35,728 bases of DNA from NCBI GenBank assembly GCA_024695815.1, contig JAILHK010000022.1:1-35728 (forward strand), given 5' to 3'. The notes under the pieces were generated by a model. It saw nothing but the letters and a program-made list of their open reading frames with translations. It was not told the origin of the DNA and ran no database searches. Shown in pieces: positions 15,812 to 24,086 of this stretch. Every line of letters begins with the position of its first letter. Positions within the stretch are counted from its first letter, which is position 1. Source of the stretch: Prevotella sp. (GTDB taxonomy: Bacteria > Bacteroidota > Bacteroidia > Bacteroidales > Bacteroidaceae). The translations under genes and the position numbers were made by a program.

Positions 15812-17176
15812 TTAGATAATCTGCTCAAGTTCAGACACGTTCTTCTCGATAGTCTCATCGCTGACGCTGAAGTTCTGCAGATCGCCATTGATGTACGACT
15901 CGTAAGAGGGCATGTCAATCAGACCATGACCTGAGAGGTTGAAGAGGATGACTTTCTCTTCGCCTGTCTCAATACATTTCTTTGCCTCACGGATGGTGGC
16001 GGCAATGGCATGACAGCTCTCGGGTGCAGGAATGATACCTTCGGTGCGGGCAAAGAGCATGCCGGCCTCGAACGACTCGAGCTGGGGTATATCAACACCA
16101 TACATCAGACCGTCTTTTATCAGCTGACTGACAATCATGCCTGCACCGTGGTAGCGCAGACCACCGGCGTGGATGTTTGATGGCTTGAACTGATGACCCA
16201 GTGTGAACATGGGGAGCAACGGTGTATAGCCTGCCTCGTCGCCGAAGTCGTACTGGAACTTACCGCGTGTCAGCTTAGGACAGCTCTCTGGCTCGGCAGC
16301 AATGAACTTGGTATCCTTGCCGTCTTTCAGGTTGTGACGCATGAAGGGGAAGGCAATACCGCCAAAGTTACTACCTCCACCGAAGCAGGCAATCACCATG
16401 TCGGGATATTCGCCAGCCATCTCCATCTGCTTCTCGGCCTCCAGACCGATGATACTCTGATGGATGGCTACGTGGTTCAGTACTGAACCTAGCGTGTATT
16501 TACAGTTGGGCGTGGTGGTGGCCAGCTCGACAGCTTCGCTGATGGCTGTTCCCAGCGAACCGGGATGGGTGGGGTCTTTGGTGATGATGTCCTTACCGGC
16601 ACGTGTCGACATAGAGGGCGAACCCGTAACGGCAGCACCAAAGGTGCGCATGATGCTCGAGCGATAGGGCTTCTGCTGCATCGTGATCTTCACCTGATAG
16701 ACAGCAGCGTCGAGACCGTATATCTTGGCAGCATACGACAGGGCTGCGCCCCACTGTCCGGCACCTGTCTCTGTGGTGACGTTGGTGGTGCCTTCCTGCT
16801 TGGCATAGTAGCACTGAGGAATGGCCGAGTTGATCTTATGCGAACCCAGGGGGTTGGTTGACTCGTTCTTAAAATAGATATGGGCGGGTGTACCTAGGGC
16901 CTCTTCAAGGGCGTAGGCACGTACCAATGGTGTTGAACGATAGTATTTGTATTTCTCTAATACTTCTTCTGGAATGTCTATCCATGCGTGTTCTGTGTCC
17001 AGTTCTTGTACGCAGCATTCGCGGGGGAAGATGTGTGCCAGGTCGTCAACGCCGAGAGGCTGGTGGGTTTTAGGATGAATAGGGGGCAATGGCTTGTTGG
17101 GCATGTCTGCCTGGATATTATACCATTGCGTGGGAATCTCACTCTCTGGGAGAATAAATTTCTTTTGTTTGCTCAT
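15812..17176 (-). CDS. trpB: Tryptophan synthase beta chain, TrpB2 type
   Basis: 454 residues, longer than the usual 390-400 of TrpB1 and typical of the TrpB2 group, with the extra N-terminal segment of about 60 residues. The PLP lysine is K114 in NPLGSHKINSA, and the phosphate-binding loop is GGGSNFGG. It condenses indole with L-serine to make tryptophan. No trpA or other trp gene is nearby. Stand-alone TrpB2 enzymes are common in Bacteroidota and archaea and are thought to salvage indole or work without tight TrpA pairing; which applies here is inference. It has its own promoter, at 17209-17216. Confidence 0.93.
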   Translation of the reverse strand: MSKQKKFILPESEIPTQWYNIQADMPNKPLPPIHPKTHQPLGVDDLAHIFPRECCVQELDTEHAWIDIPEEVLEKYKYYRSTPLVRAYALEEALGTPAHIYFKNESTNPLGSHKINSAIPQCYYAKQEGTTNVTTETGAGQWGAALSYAAKIYGLDAAVYQVKITMQQKPYRSSIMRTFGAAVTGSPSMSTRAGKDIITKDPTHPGSLGTAISEAVELATTTPNCKYTLGSVLNHVAIHQSIIGLEAEKQMEMAGEYPDMVIACFGGGSNFGGIAFPFMRHNLKDGKDTKFIAAEPESCPKLTRGKFQYDFGDEAGYTPLLPMFTLGHQFKPSNIHAGGLRYHGAGMIVSQLIKDGLMYGVDIPQLESFEAGMLFARTEGIIPAPESCHAIAATIREAKKCIETGEEKVILFNLSGHGLIDMPSYESYINGDLQNFSVSDETIEKNVSELEQII

Positions 17177-17208
17177 ACGTTTCTATTATTGGTTTAGTAT
17201 TTGCGCTG

Positions 17209-17216
17209 CAAAGATA
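17209..17216 (-). promoter_or_regulatory. TAnnTTTG promoter box of trpB
   Basis: TATCTTTG on the minus strand, 32 bases before the trpB start. Confidence 0.6.
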
Positions 17217-17292
17217 ATATAATTAATTAAGAATGAAGAATGAAGGGGTAAGAATTTTGTGACGCAGAGAGGGTGGACTTGGGAAAAATGTG

Positions 17293-17300
17293 TAACTTTG
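17293..17300 (+). promoter_or_regulatory. TAnnTTTG promoter box of the symporter gene
   Basis: TAACTTTG ends only 8 bases before the favoured ATG at 17309, which implies a nearly leaderless mRNA. Confidence 0.5.
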
Positions 17301-17308
17301 CAGGCTGT

Positions 17309-18751
17309 ATGTGGATTATTGTAACAATATTGGCTTATTTCTTCGTACTGATGGGCATCAGTCGCCTGGCAGTACGGCGTGCCGATAATCAGGCATTCTT
17401 TCGTGCTGGGCGCAGGTCGCCTTGGTATATGGTGGCCTTTGGCATGGTGGGTGCTTCAATCTCGGGCGTCACGTTTGTTAGTGTGCCTGGCATGGTGCTT
17501 TCTTCGCAGATGACCTATCTACAGGTGTGCCTGGGCTTCATCGTGGGTTATCTGGTTATCGCTTTTTTATTGCTGCCGGTGTACTATAAGCTGAACCTCA
17601 CGTCTATCTATACTTATCTAGGACAGCGTTTGGGCGCTACTTCGTATCAGACGGGAGGCTGGTTCTTCCTCATTTCCAAGATGGTGGGAGCTGCGGTAAA
17701 GTTCTATGTGGTATGCCTCATCCTGCAACAGTTTGTGTTCGATGCACTCGGTGTGCCGTTCTTTGTCAACGTGCTGAGCATGGTGCTGCTGATATGGTTC
17801 TATACGCGCAAGGGTGGGGTGCGTACGCTGGTGTTCACGGATACGTTTCAGACGTTGTGTCTCTTCACAGCCCTTCTTATTATTATATATATGGTGGCGC
17901 AGTCGCTCCATTTCTCGGTGAGCGAGGCTGTGAGGGCTGTGGCTAGCGATGCTCGTAGTCATGTCTTTGAGTTCAGCGACTGGCGCTCGCCTTTCTTCTT
18001 TTGGAAAGAGTTTCTGAGTGGTGCCTTTATCGTCATTGTGATGACGGGCCTCGATCAGGACATGATGCAGAAGAACCTGACGTGCCGCACCTTGCGCGAG
18101 GCACAGAAGGATATGTGTACTTATGGTGTTGCCTTCGTGCCGGCCAACTTGCTGTTTCTGTCGTTGGGTGTACTGTTGGTGCAGCTTTTTCAACAACAAG
18201 GGGTTGACATTCCTGCCCAAGGCGATCAGCTACTGCCTATGTTTGTAAAGGGTGAGCTGATACCACTTTCTTCTCAGCTACTCCCATTGCTTTTCGTTCT
18301 TGGCATTGTGGCGGCTTCGTTTTCAAGTGCCGATTCGGCTTTGACCTCGCTGACCACCAGCTATTGCGTGGATATCAAACAAAACAATGATGATGAAAAA
18401 CTGCGAAAGCGCGTACACTTGGTTATCTGTTTGCTTTTTGTAGCTTTCATTGTGATGTTCCATACGCTCAATAGCAAATCGCTGATAGATGCCATCTATA
18501 CCATCGTCTCATACACCTATGGTCCTTTGTTAGGCCTCTTCGCTTTCGGACTGTTCACGAAATGGAACGTACGCCAGCGTTGGGTGCCCGTGGTGTGTGT
18601 GGCGTCACCATTTATCTGCTACGTTATAGCCAGTGCAACAGAATTGCTATGGAACTATCGTTTTGGCTACGAACTGCTGATGCTCAACGGGTTGCTGACG
18701 TTTACTGGGCTGTTGATGTGTCGTTGCTCAAAGCTTCTATGTACTCACTAG
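17309..18751 (+). CDS. Sodium:solute symporter family transporter
   Basis: 480 residues from the ATG at 17309, with about 13 membrane helices in the SSF pattern. The first is WIIVTILAYFFVLMGISRL, and FFRAGRRSPWYMVAFGMVGASISGVTFVSVPG follows, a region that includes the conserved part of TM2 in this family. SSADSALTSLTTSYCVDI matches the conserved TM8-9 stretch involved in Na+ binding. Substrates in this family include sugars, sialic acid, amino acids and vitamins; nothing here fixes which. ATG 17273 is possible but would place the promoter box inside the gene, and ATG 17351 would cut TM1. The 3' end overlaps the convergent regulator gene by 50 bases. Confidence 0.88.
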   Translation: MWIIVTILAYFFVLMGISRLAVRRADNQAFFRAGRRSPWYMVAFGMVGASISGVTFVSVPGMVLSSQMTYLQVCLGFIVGYLVIAFLLLPVYYKLNLTSIYTYLGQRLGATSYQTGGWFFLISKMVGAAVKFYVVCLILQQFVFDALGVPFFVNVLSMVLLIWFYTRKGGVRTLVFTDTFQTLCLFTALLIIIYMVAQSLHFSVSEAVRAVASDARSHVFEFSDWRSPFFFWKEFLSGAFIVIVMTGLDQDMMQKNLTCRTLREAQKDMCTYGVAFVPANLLFLSLGVLLVQLFQQQGVDIPAQGDQLLPMFVKGELIPLSSQLLPLLFVLGIVAASFSSADSALTSLTTSYCVDIKQNNDDEKLRKRVHLVICLLFVAFIVMFHTLNSKSLIDAIYTIVSYTYGPLLGLFAFGLFTKWNVRQRWVPVVCVASPFICYVIASATELLWNYRFGYELLMLNGLLTFTGLLMCRCSKLLCTH

Positions 18752-20390
18752 GCTGTACGCCAAACTCCTTCTTGAAACAGGTGGCGAAGTATTTCGGGTC
18801 TTTGAATCCTACGCGATAGGCCAGGTCGCTGACTCGCATGTTCGATTGGGTCTCGGCCAGTCGTTTAGCTTCTTTCATGCGTATGTTGCGGATGTAGGTG
18901 GTGATGTTCATGCCTGTCAGCACGCGTAACTTGTTGTATAGCGTAGAACCAGAAGCTCCCATCGCCTTGGCAAAGGCGTCTCGGTCAAATTCGCTGTCGT
19001 CCATGTGTTCCTGTACACATTTATAGGCTCGCTGCATAAAATCTTCGTCGGGTGTCAGCACCTGATTCTCTGTGACTGTCTCTTTGCCTGCAGCTTCCAT
19101 GATGCGCTTGCGGTTTGAAATCAGATTATCTATGCGCAATTCCAGGTCGCCCAGACGGAAAGGCTTGGCGATGTAGTCGTCGGCACCGATGATCATAGAA
19201 GCCTTACGGTCTTCTTCGTTGGTTTTGGCTGTCAACAGGATGATAGGCAGGTGGTTCCATTCGGGTTTCGACTTGATCTTCTGTGTCAGTTCGTTTCCGT
19301 CCATCTCGGGCATCATTACGTCAGAAACGATGAGATCCAAATGCTTGCTCTGCACAATTTTGAGTGCCTCGATGCCGTTCGAAGCAGTATAAATATGGTA
19401 ACGCTTGCTCAGCAGTGTGCTCATCAGCATCAGCAGCTCTTCATTGTCTTCCACCAGTAGCAACCTATAGGCATTTTCGTCTGGTGTTTGGATGGTGGTA
19501 GGCTGTGGTGGCTCGTCATCGTCGGGATAAAGTGCCTTTAGGTCGATGATGTTTGATTGTGTCTTGTTGATATCAAAAGCGTTGTTCTCGTCCACTTGTT
19601 CTGGCAGGAATGCTTCCTTGGTGATAGGGATGGTAACTGTAAAAGTAGTGCCTATGTTTTCCTCACTCTTACAGTCGATGGTTCCTCCGTGTAGCATGAC
19701 CAGATCGTGGGTCAGTGCCAGTCCTAGACCGTTGCCCATGACTTGCATCCTACGGTAATCTCCGTCGTGAAAACGATGATACAGGGTTTTCATCTTGTTT
19801 GCCGAGATGCCGATGCCGTCGTCTTTTACCTGTATTATAATATGGTCATACAGCTTGTTTGTCATCACGCGTAGCGAGATGTTTCCACCAGCCTTGGTGT
19901 ATTTGGCTGCGTTCGACAATAGGTTATAGATAATCTTGTCCAACTTATCGGTGTCTATCCACCCCATCATAGAGTTGGGCTTCGTCTCTATGGTGAACGT
20001 CTGACCATGTTTGTGCATCAGTGGTTCAATACAGAGAGCTGTCTGACGGATGTACTGCATGACGTCGCCTTGCGAAACCAATAGCTTAAGCTCGCCAGAA
20101 TGCGACTTGCTTGTTTCCAGTATTTGTTGCAGCAGGCGTACCATACGCTCGATGTTTAATTGCATAAGCGCATAGTCCGATGCATGATTGGGTTCCTGTT
20201 CACGCAGATGATCTACCGAGGCCGAGATGACGGTGAGTGGAGTAAGCAGTTCATGGCTGATATTGGTGAATACCTCTTCCATCTTTTTTCGATTCCTACG
20301 ACCGATACTTTGCTGGTAGATCATTCGTCCATGGATGATTAAAATGGCAATTATTGCAATGCCGAGTGCTATGTTATACGCGATATTCAT
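18702..20390 (-). CDS. Short hybrid two-component regulator (kinase-receiver-AraC)
   Basis: 562 residues. It has one N-terminal membrane helix (about 4-19), a HisKA domain with H46 in SHELLTPL, an ATPase domain (N160, DGIGI 191-195, GNGLGL 220-225), a receiver with D357 in SDVMMPEMDG, and an AraC-type DNA-binding domain at about 460-555 with the conserved segment VGFKDPKYFATCFKKEFG. Classical Bacteroidota hybrid regulators carry a large periplasmic beta-propeller sensor of 700 or more residues; it is missing here, leaving just the membrane anchor. The signal must come through the membrane helix, a partner protein or the cytoplasm. The start at 20390 is preferred over 20447. Its neighbour, a symporter, could be a target or co-sensor, but that is inference. 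Confidence 0.9.
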   Translation of the reverse strand: MNIAYNIALGIAIIAILIIHGRMIYQQSIGRRNRKKMEEVFTNISHELLTPLTVISASVDHLREQEPNHASDYALMQLNIERMVRLLQQILETSKSHSGELKLLVSQGDVMQYIRQTALCIEPLMHKHGQTFTIETKPNSMMGWIDTDKLDKIIYNLLSNAAKYTKAGGNISLRVMTNKLYDHIIIQVKDDGIGISANKMKTLYHRFHDGDYRRMQVMGNGLGLALTHDLVMLHGGTIDCKSEENIGTTFTVTIPITKEAFLPEQVDENNAFDINKTQSNIIDLKALYPDDDEPPQPTTIQTPDENAYRLLLVEDNEELLMLMSTLLSKRYHIYTASNGIEALKIVQSKHLDLIVSDVMMPEMDGNELTQKIKSKPEWNHLPIILLTAKTNEEDRKASMIIGADDYIAKPFRLGDLELRIDNLISNRKRIMEAAGKETVTENQVLTPDEDFMQRAYKCVQEHMDDSEFDRDAFAKAMGASGSTLYNKLRVLTGMNITTYIRNIRMKEAKRLAETQSNMRVSDLAYRVGFKDPKYFATCFKKEFGVQPSEYIEALSNDTSTAQ

Positions 20391-20469
20391 TCTTTTAAGG
20401 GTTAGATTTCCAAGTGCGAAGATAGATATTTTTATTGAATGTTGCAAGCAAAACGTCGAAAAAGTGCAC

Positions 20470-20672
20470 TAAATGGTTTAAAATTTGTGATTTTTGGTAG
20501 AAATAACGTTAATTCACGATTATTAAACCTTAAATAACAAAAGTTAAACGTTATTTTCAAAAGCATTTCTTATCTTTGCATCATCTAAAGAGATTTTTAA
20601 TGGTTAAGGTTTATGGTTGATTAATTTAGTTAATCGAAAGAGCTACGCTGGGAAGCGTGGCTCTTTTTCTTT
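20470..20672 (+). ncRNA. Candidate small RNA, copy 1 (duplicated unit incl. promoter)
   Basis: A unit with the box TATCTTTG (20571-20578), a predicted start near 20584, and then a conserved core AAAGAGATTTTTAATGG (20587-20603). Hairpin 1 is GATTAA/TTAATC (20619-20624 with 20630-20635). A 12-bp terminator hairpin (20637-20648 with 20655-20666, loop TGGGAA) runs into a T-run. The transcript would be about 85 nt. Upstream similarity with copy 2 extends to about 20470. A mini-frame ATG...TGA of six codons (20600-20620) reads MVKVYG. No match to a named RNA family is claimed. Confidence 0.7.
20571..20578 (+). promoter_or_regulatory. TAnnTTTG promoter box of small RNA copy 1
   Basis: TATCTTTG followed by CA. 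It is kept identically in copy 2, although the surrounding bases differ. Confidence 0.65.
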
Positions 20673-20969
20673 ATTTCTGTTTTTTATCTAGAAATTGGCT
20701 AAAAAGTTCCCACCTTATTATATTATAGATGCATTTGGGTTCTTGACGAAGGTGTTCCCGATTGATTATTTTCGTTGTCACTGATGATGGTGTCTGGGAT
20801 CATGACGGTCTGTCAACCCCCAGACTTTGATTTGTTGTGGTAATTAATTCTTTTCAACATCATTGTGATATGGATTGTCTTCCCATACCATGCAATTTCT
20901 TTTTCTTTTTATTTTCTTTATTTTAAGGCATTTTTTCACTTGTTAAGCAATTTAAGCAAGAAAATAACC
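20673..20969. other. AT-rich spacer between the two small-RNA copies
   Basis: No open frame, promoter box or hairpin with a T-run was found in these 300 bases. The content is AT-rich with T-tracts near 20900-20935. Confidence 0.5.
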
Positions 20970-20976
20970 TCCAAAG

Positions 20977-21172
20977 TGGTTTAAATTATGTGATTTTAGG
21001 TCGAAAAATCAATAATTATCATTTTTTTTAACCTTAAATAACAAAAGTTGAACCTCATCATCAAATCTATTATATATCTTTGCAATATCAAAAGAGATTT
21101 TTAATGGTTAAGGTTTATGGTTGATTAATTTAGTTAATTGAAAAAGCCTCGCTGTGAAGCGGGGCTTTTTTG
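20977..21172 (+). ncRNA. Candidate small RNA, copy 2
   Basis: Same order as copy 1: an upstream conserved block (TTAAATAACAAAAGTTGAAC near 21035), the box TATCTTTG (21075-21082), an identical core from AAAGAGATTTTTAATGG to the hairpin GATTAA/TTAATT (one pair changed from G-C to G-T), and a 12-bp terminator stem (21141-21152 with 21159-21170, loop TGTGAA) running into a T-run. The terminator stem differs from copy 1 at several places, yet every change keeps pairing. The six-codon frame MVKVYG (21104-21124) is identical. Confidence 0.7.
21075..21082 (+). promoter_or_regulatory. TAnnTTTG promoter box of small RNA copy 2
   Basis: TATCTTTG followed by CAATATC, placed as in copy 1. Confidence 0.65.
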
Positions 21173-21230
21173 TTTTTTTATTCTTTTTTGTTGTTTTGTC
21201 GTTAACTCGTTTTGTCGTTATTTTGTTATT

Positions 21231-21355
21231 TCGATATCTTGATATAACGATATCTCGATATAACGATATCTCGATATGACGACGTTTCGATATAACGATA
21301 TCTCGATATGACGATGTTTCGATTTCGATGTTTCGATTTCGATGTTTCGATTTTG
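21231..21355. repeat. Tandem TCGATATAACGATATC repeat
   Basis: About five 16-base units (TCGATATAACGATATC and the variant TCGATATGACGAYGTT) are followed by shorter TCGATT / TCGATGTT units up to the 3' end of trxB. The unit is partly self-complementary (GATATC). All frames stay open for most of its length on the minus strand, which yields a false gene of the form R-Y-I-E-I-S. Confidence 0.85.
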
Positions 21356-21362
21356 GTTCATC

Positions 21363-22295
21363 TTAATTCTTTGCCAGTAGGTAGCGTTCGGCCTCAATGG
21401 CTGCCTGGCATCCTGTTCCTGCGGCGCTAATGGCCTGACGGTAGGTTGGGTCGGCACAGTCGCCTGCCACGAAGACACCGGGAACCTTTGTCTTTGGTGT
21501 ACCGTCGATCTTCTTCAGATAACCTACCTCGTCAGTGTCCAGCCACTCCTTAAAGATGGCTGTGTTGGGCTTGTGACCAATGGCCAGGAAGAATCCGTCA
21601 ATTTGGATGTCAACCTTCTCTTCATCGGCCTCTCCCATACGCTTCACCAGGTGGGCACCTTCTACAGCACCGTCGCCAAACAGTCCTATGGTGTTGTGTT
21701 CAAACAGAATCTCGATGTTCTCACGATCCATCACGCGCTGCTGCATCACCTTGGATGCGCGCAGGTAGTTCTTGCGAACAATCAAATAGACCTTCTTGCA
21801 GAGACCGCTCAGGTAGAGTGCATCTTCGCAGGCAGTGTCGCCGCCACCTACCACTGCTACGGTCTTCTTGCGGTAGAAGAAACCATCACAAGTGGCACAG
21901 GCGCTAACACCCATACCGTTGTATTTCGTTTCGTCGGGCAATCCTAAATACTTTGCTGAAGCACCAGTAGCCACAATCACGGTGTCGGCTTCAATCTCTT
22001 CGCCAGCATCGTCCCATGCTTTGTAGGGCGCTTTTGAGAAATCCACTTTGACAATCTCGCCGTCGCGGATGTCAGTACCGAAACGCTCTGCCTGTTGACG
22101 CAGGTCCATCATCATCTGGTTGCCGTCAACACCCTGTGGATAGCCTGGGAAGTTTTCTACTTCCGTTGTCTGTGTCAGCTGTCCACCAGGCTGAAGTCCG
22201 CAGTATTCAATGGGCGATAGATTAGCTCTTGACGCATAGATTGCCGCTGTATATCCAGCAGGTCCGCTACCAATAATCAAGCATTTTGTCTTCAT
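21363..22295 (-). CDS. trxB: Thioredoxin-disulfide reductase
   Basis: 310 residues. The FAD site is GSGPAG (10-15), the redox centre CATC (C133 and C136), the NADPH site GGGDTA (150-155), and the C-terminal FAD motif is AGDCADPTYRQAISAAGTGCQAA. It transfers electrons from NADPH to thioredoxin in the cytoplasm. The gene lies 51 bases downstream of the peroxidase gene on the same strand, so the two are probably co-transcribed and could form one thiol-based peroxide defence line. No promoter box was seen between them. Confidence 0.95.
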   Translation of the reverse strand: MKTKCLIIGSGPAGYTAAIYASRANLSPIEYCGLQPGGQLTQTTEVENFPGYPQGVDGNQMMMDLRQQAERFGTDIRDGEIVKVDFSKAPYKAWDDAGEEIEADTVIVATGASAKYLGLPDETKYNGMGVSACATCDGFFYRKKTVAVVGGGDTACEDALYLSGLCKKVYLIVRKNYLRASKVMQQRVMDRENIEILFEHNTIGLFGDGAVEGAHLVKRMGEADEEKVDIQIDGFFLAIGHKPNTAIFKEWLDTDEVGYLKKIDGTPKTKVPGVFVAGDCADPTYRQAISAAGTGCQAAIEAERYLLAKN

Positions 22296-22346
22296 AACTG
22301 TGAACTGTGAATTTTTAACTGTGAATTGTAATAATGGATTGTGAAC

Positions 22347-22898
22347 TTACTTCAGCAGTTCCTTAATCTGTTCTTCAATCACTTCAATATTCTCGGTGGG
22401 TTCAAAACGTGCAACCACCTGTCCCTTCTTGTTGATCAAGAACTTGGTGAAGTTCCATTTAATGTCGGGCTTCTCCTTGTAGTTGGCGTCTGTCTTTGTC
22501 AGCATGTCGTCCAGAATGTGGGCAATGGGGTGCTCCATGTTCCAACCCTGGAAGCCTTTCTGCTCTACCAGGAATTTGAACAAAGGGTCTGCATCGTCGC
22601 CATTCACCTTTACTTTCTTGAAACGTGGGAATTCTGTTCCAAAGTTTGCTTTACAGAATTCGTGAATAGATTCGTCGGTACCAGGTGCCTGCTGACCAAA
22701 CTGGTTGCATGGGAAGTCCAAGACCGTGAATCCCTGGCTGTGATATTTCTCGTAGAGTTTTTCCAGTTCTTCATACTGTGGGGTAAAGCCACACTTCGTT
22801 GCTGTATTCACGATAAGAATTACCTCGTTGGCATACTCTTTCAGTGATACATCCTTTCCTTTCCTGTCCTTGACAGAGAAATCGTAAATAGTTCTCAT
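22347..22898 (-). CDS. Glutathione-peroxidase-family thiol peroxidase
   Basis: 183 residues. The catalytic Cys is C36 in NTATKCGFTPQY (Cys in place of selenocysteine), with the Gln of FPCNQFGQQAPG and the Trp-Asn of KWNFTKFLI completing the active-site set. C64 is within the FPCNQF motif. Bacterial members usually draw electrons from thioredoxin more than from glutathione, which fits the trxB gene just downstream. It reduces peroxides in the cytoplasm. Confidence 0.93.
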   Translation of the reverse strand: MRTIYDFSVKDRKGKDVSLKEYANEVILIVNTATKCGFTPQYEELEKLYEKYHSQGFTVLDFPCNQFGQQAPGTDESIHEFCKANFGTEFPRFKKVKVNGDDADPLFKFLVEQKGFQGWNMEHPIAHILDDMLTKTDANYKEKPDIKWNFTKFLINKKGQVVARFEPTENIEVIEEQIKELLK

Positions 22899-22944
22899 TG
22901 TTGTGTTATGTAAAAATTCAATGTTATTCAGAAATCTTTTGTTG

Positions 22945-22952
22945 CAAAGTTA
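22945..22952 (-). promoter_or_regulatory. TAnnTTTG promoter box of the peroxidase-trxB unit
   Basis: TAACTTTG on the minus strand, 46 bases before the start at 22898. Confidence 0.6.
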
Positions 22953-23004
22953 CACAAAAAGTTCTGTTTTGCCAAACAATTTACGTAATTTTAATCAATC
23001 GTCG

Positions 23005-24000
23005 TCAATTGCCATTCTTCTGAATAGTCAGGTTGGGCGCAACCATTGGCTTCCATACACTTCTTAAGAAGTCAGCAGACTTTCCTTCTACCAGTTCCTC
23101 GATGTCGTCAGGCAGATTACAGAAGAAATCCAAACCTGTCAGTCTTTCCAGTTCGTTGATGTTGACCACATGCGGACTGAGGTCATATTTCGTATCTTCT
23201 GATGTTCTTGCATAGTTGTCAACCTTCCGTTGTTCTATGAAAAAGCCCAGTGCCCCCACGTTGCTCCAGTCCTTAGAACGTTTCAGCAGGGCCGCCATGA
23301 AGAAGTATTTCGGTACGATAAGACCGTTGCTGCGGTGCATCAGTATCTGGCTTTCGTTGTCGATGGTGCCACCCTTACATATAAATAAGGTGTCTTCGCT
23401 GCTCTTCGTAATCTTGCTGCGCATGTAGTCTTCCATGTGTGCCCATACGCCTGCGTTAAACGCATTGTATTGCGGTTGCATGTTGGTCAGGAAGAATGTC
23501 TGATAGTTAGCCTCGGCAGAGTTCAGACGGTCTGCCGACGGACAAATATGTCCATGGTCAAAACCGCTTCCTTTGAAGGGATCATCACCTTCAAAGTAAG
23601 GAATCTCTGAACTAAGTTCCGGATCGAAAGGATATTGTGGGTTTCCATAATATCTCGATGTGTTCGAACTGCGGTTGCCTGCATAAATCTGGTAGCAAGA
23701 CCAGCGCTGCGACTGCTTTTCCACGTCCCATTCCACCGAGTAGTTGATTTCGCCATTGCTCGTGTAGTGTACAATAACAATGTTGTTGCCGTTGTCTTTC
23801 AGTTTTGGAAACTCCTTCCTGGCGGCTTCCGGATAGGTGCTCACGTCGTTGCGGTTGTTGTTGACGATGTTGACGGTGTCGTCGTTGTCTTCGCCGCAGG
23901 CACTCATCAAAGAGGCTCCGGTAATCAAAAAGAGTAGGGCGGACTTACTAAAAAAGTGATGTATATAAACCATCTTGTTTTTGTGTGTGTTGTTCGTCAT
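23005..24000 (-). CDS. DNA/RNA non-specific endonuclease lipoprotein
   Basis: 331 residues. A lipoprotein signal ends LMSAC (Cys35), followed by an Asp/Asn-rich linker and the NUC-type nuclease domain (about 75-315). The catalytic motif is DHGH (148-151), a variant of the family's DRGH, with H151 as general base. The Mg-binding Asn is in TNMQPQYNAFN. The enzyme would cut DNA and RNA outside the cytoplasm, tethered by lipid. The start at 24000 has GGAG upstream; ATG 23973 is an alternative. It lies near other nucleic-acid-related genes (see findings). Confidence 0.9.
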   Translation of the reverse strand: MTNNTHKNKMVYIHHFFSKSALLFLITGASLMSACGEDNDDTVNIVNNNRNDVSTYPEAARKEFPKLKDNGNNIVIVHYTSNGEINYSVEWDVEKQSQRWSCYQIYAGNRSSNTSRYYGNPQYPFDPELSSEIPYFEGDDPFKGSGFDHGHICPSADRLNSAEANYQTFFLTNMQPQYNAFNAGVWAHMEDYMRSKITKSSEDTLFICKGGTIDNESQILMHRSNGLIVPKYFFMAALLKRSKDWSNVGALGFFIEQRKVDNYARTSEDTKYDLSPHVVNINELERLTGLDFFCNLPDDIEELVEGKSADFLRSVWKPMVAPNLTIQKNGN

Positions 24001-24016
24001 CTGCTTTCTCCATAAG

Positions 24017-24064
24017 AAAAAGGTGCAGTCATGGGCATATGCAACTACCCAGAACGCACCTTTT
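24017..24064 (-). terminator. Terminator hairpin after rpmE2
   Basis: AAAGGTGC/GCACCTTT stem with an inner GGG/CCC pairing. On the minus strand it ends in a five-T run, which suits the L31 transcript. Confidence 0.7.
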
Positions 24065-24086
24065 ATTCCTTCAAGTGTAAGTTATC

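Noticed and set aside
21218..21478. Minus-strand frame of 86 residues made of R-Y-I-E-I-S repeats
   Set aside because: It is out of frame with trxB, is created by the 16-bp DNA repeat, and its start lies inside trxB.
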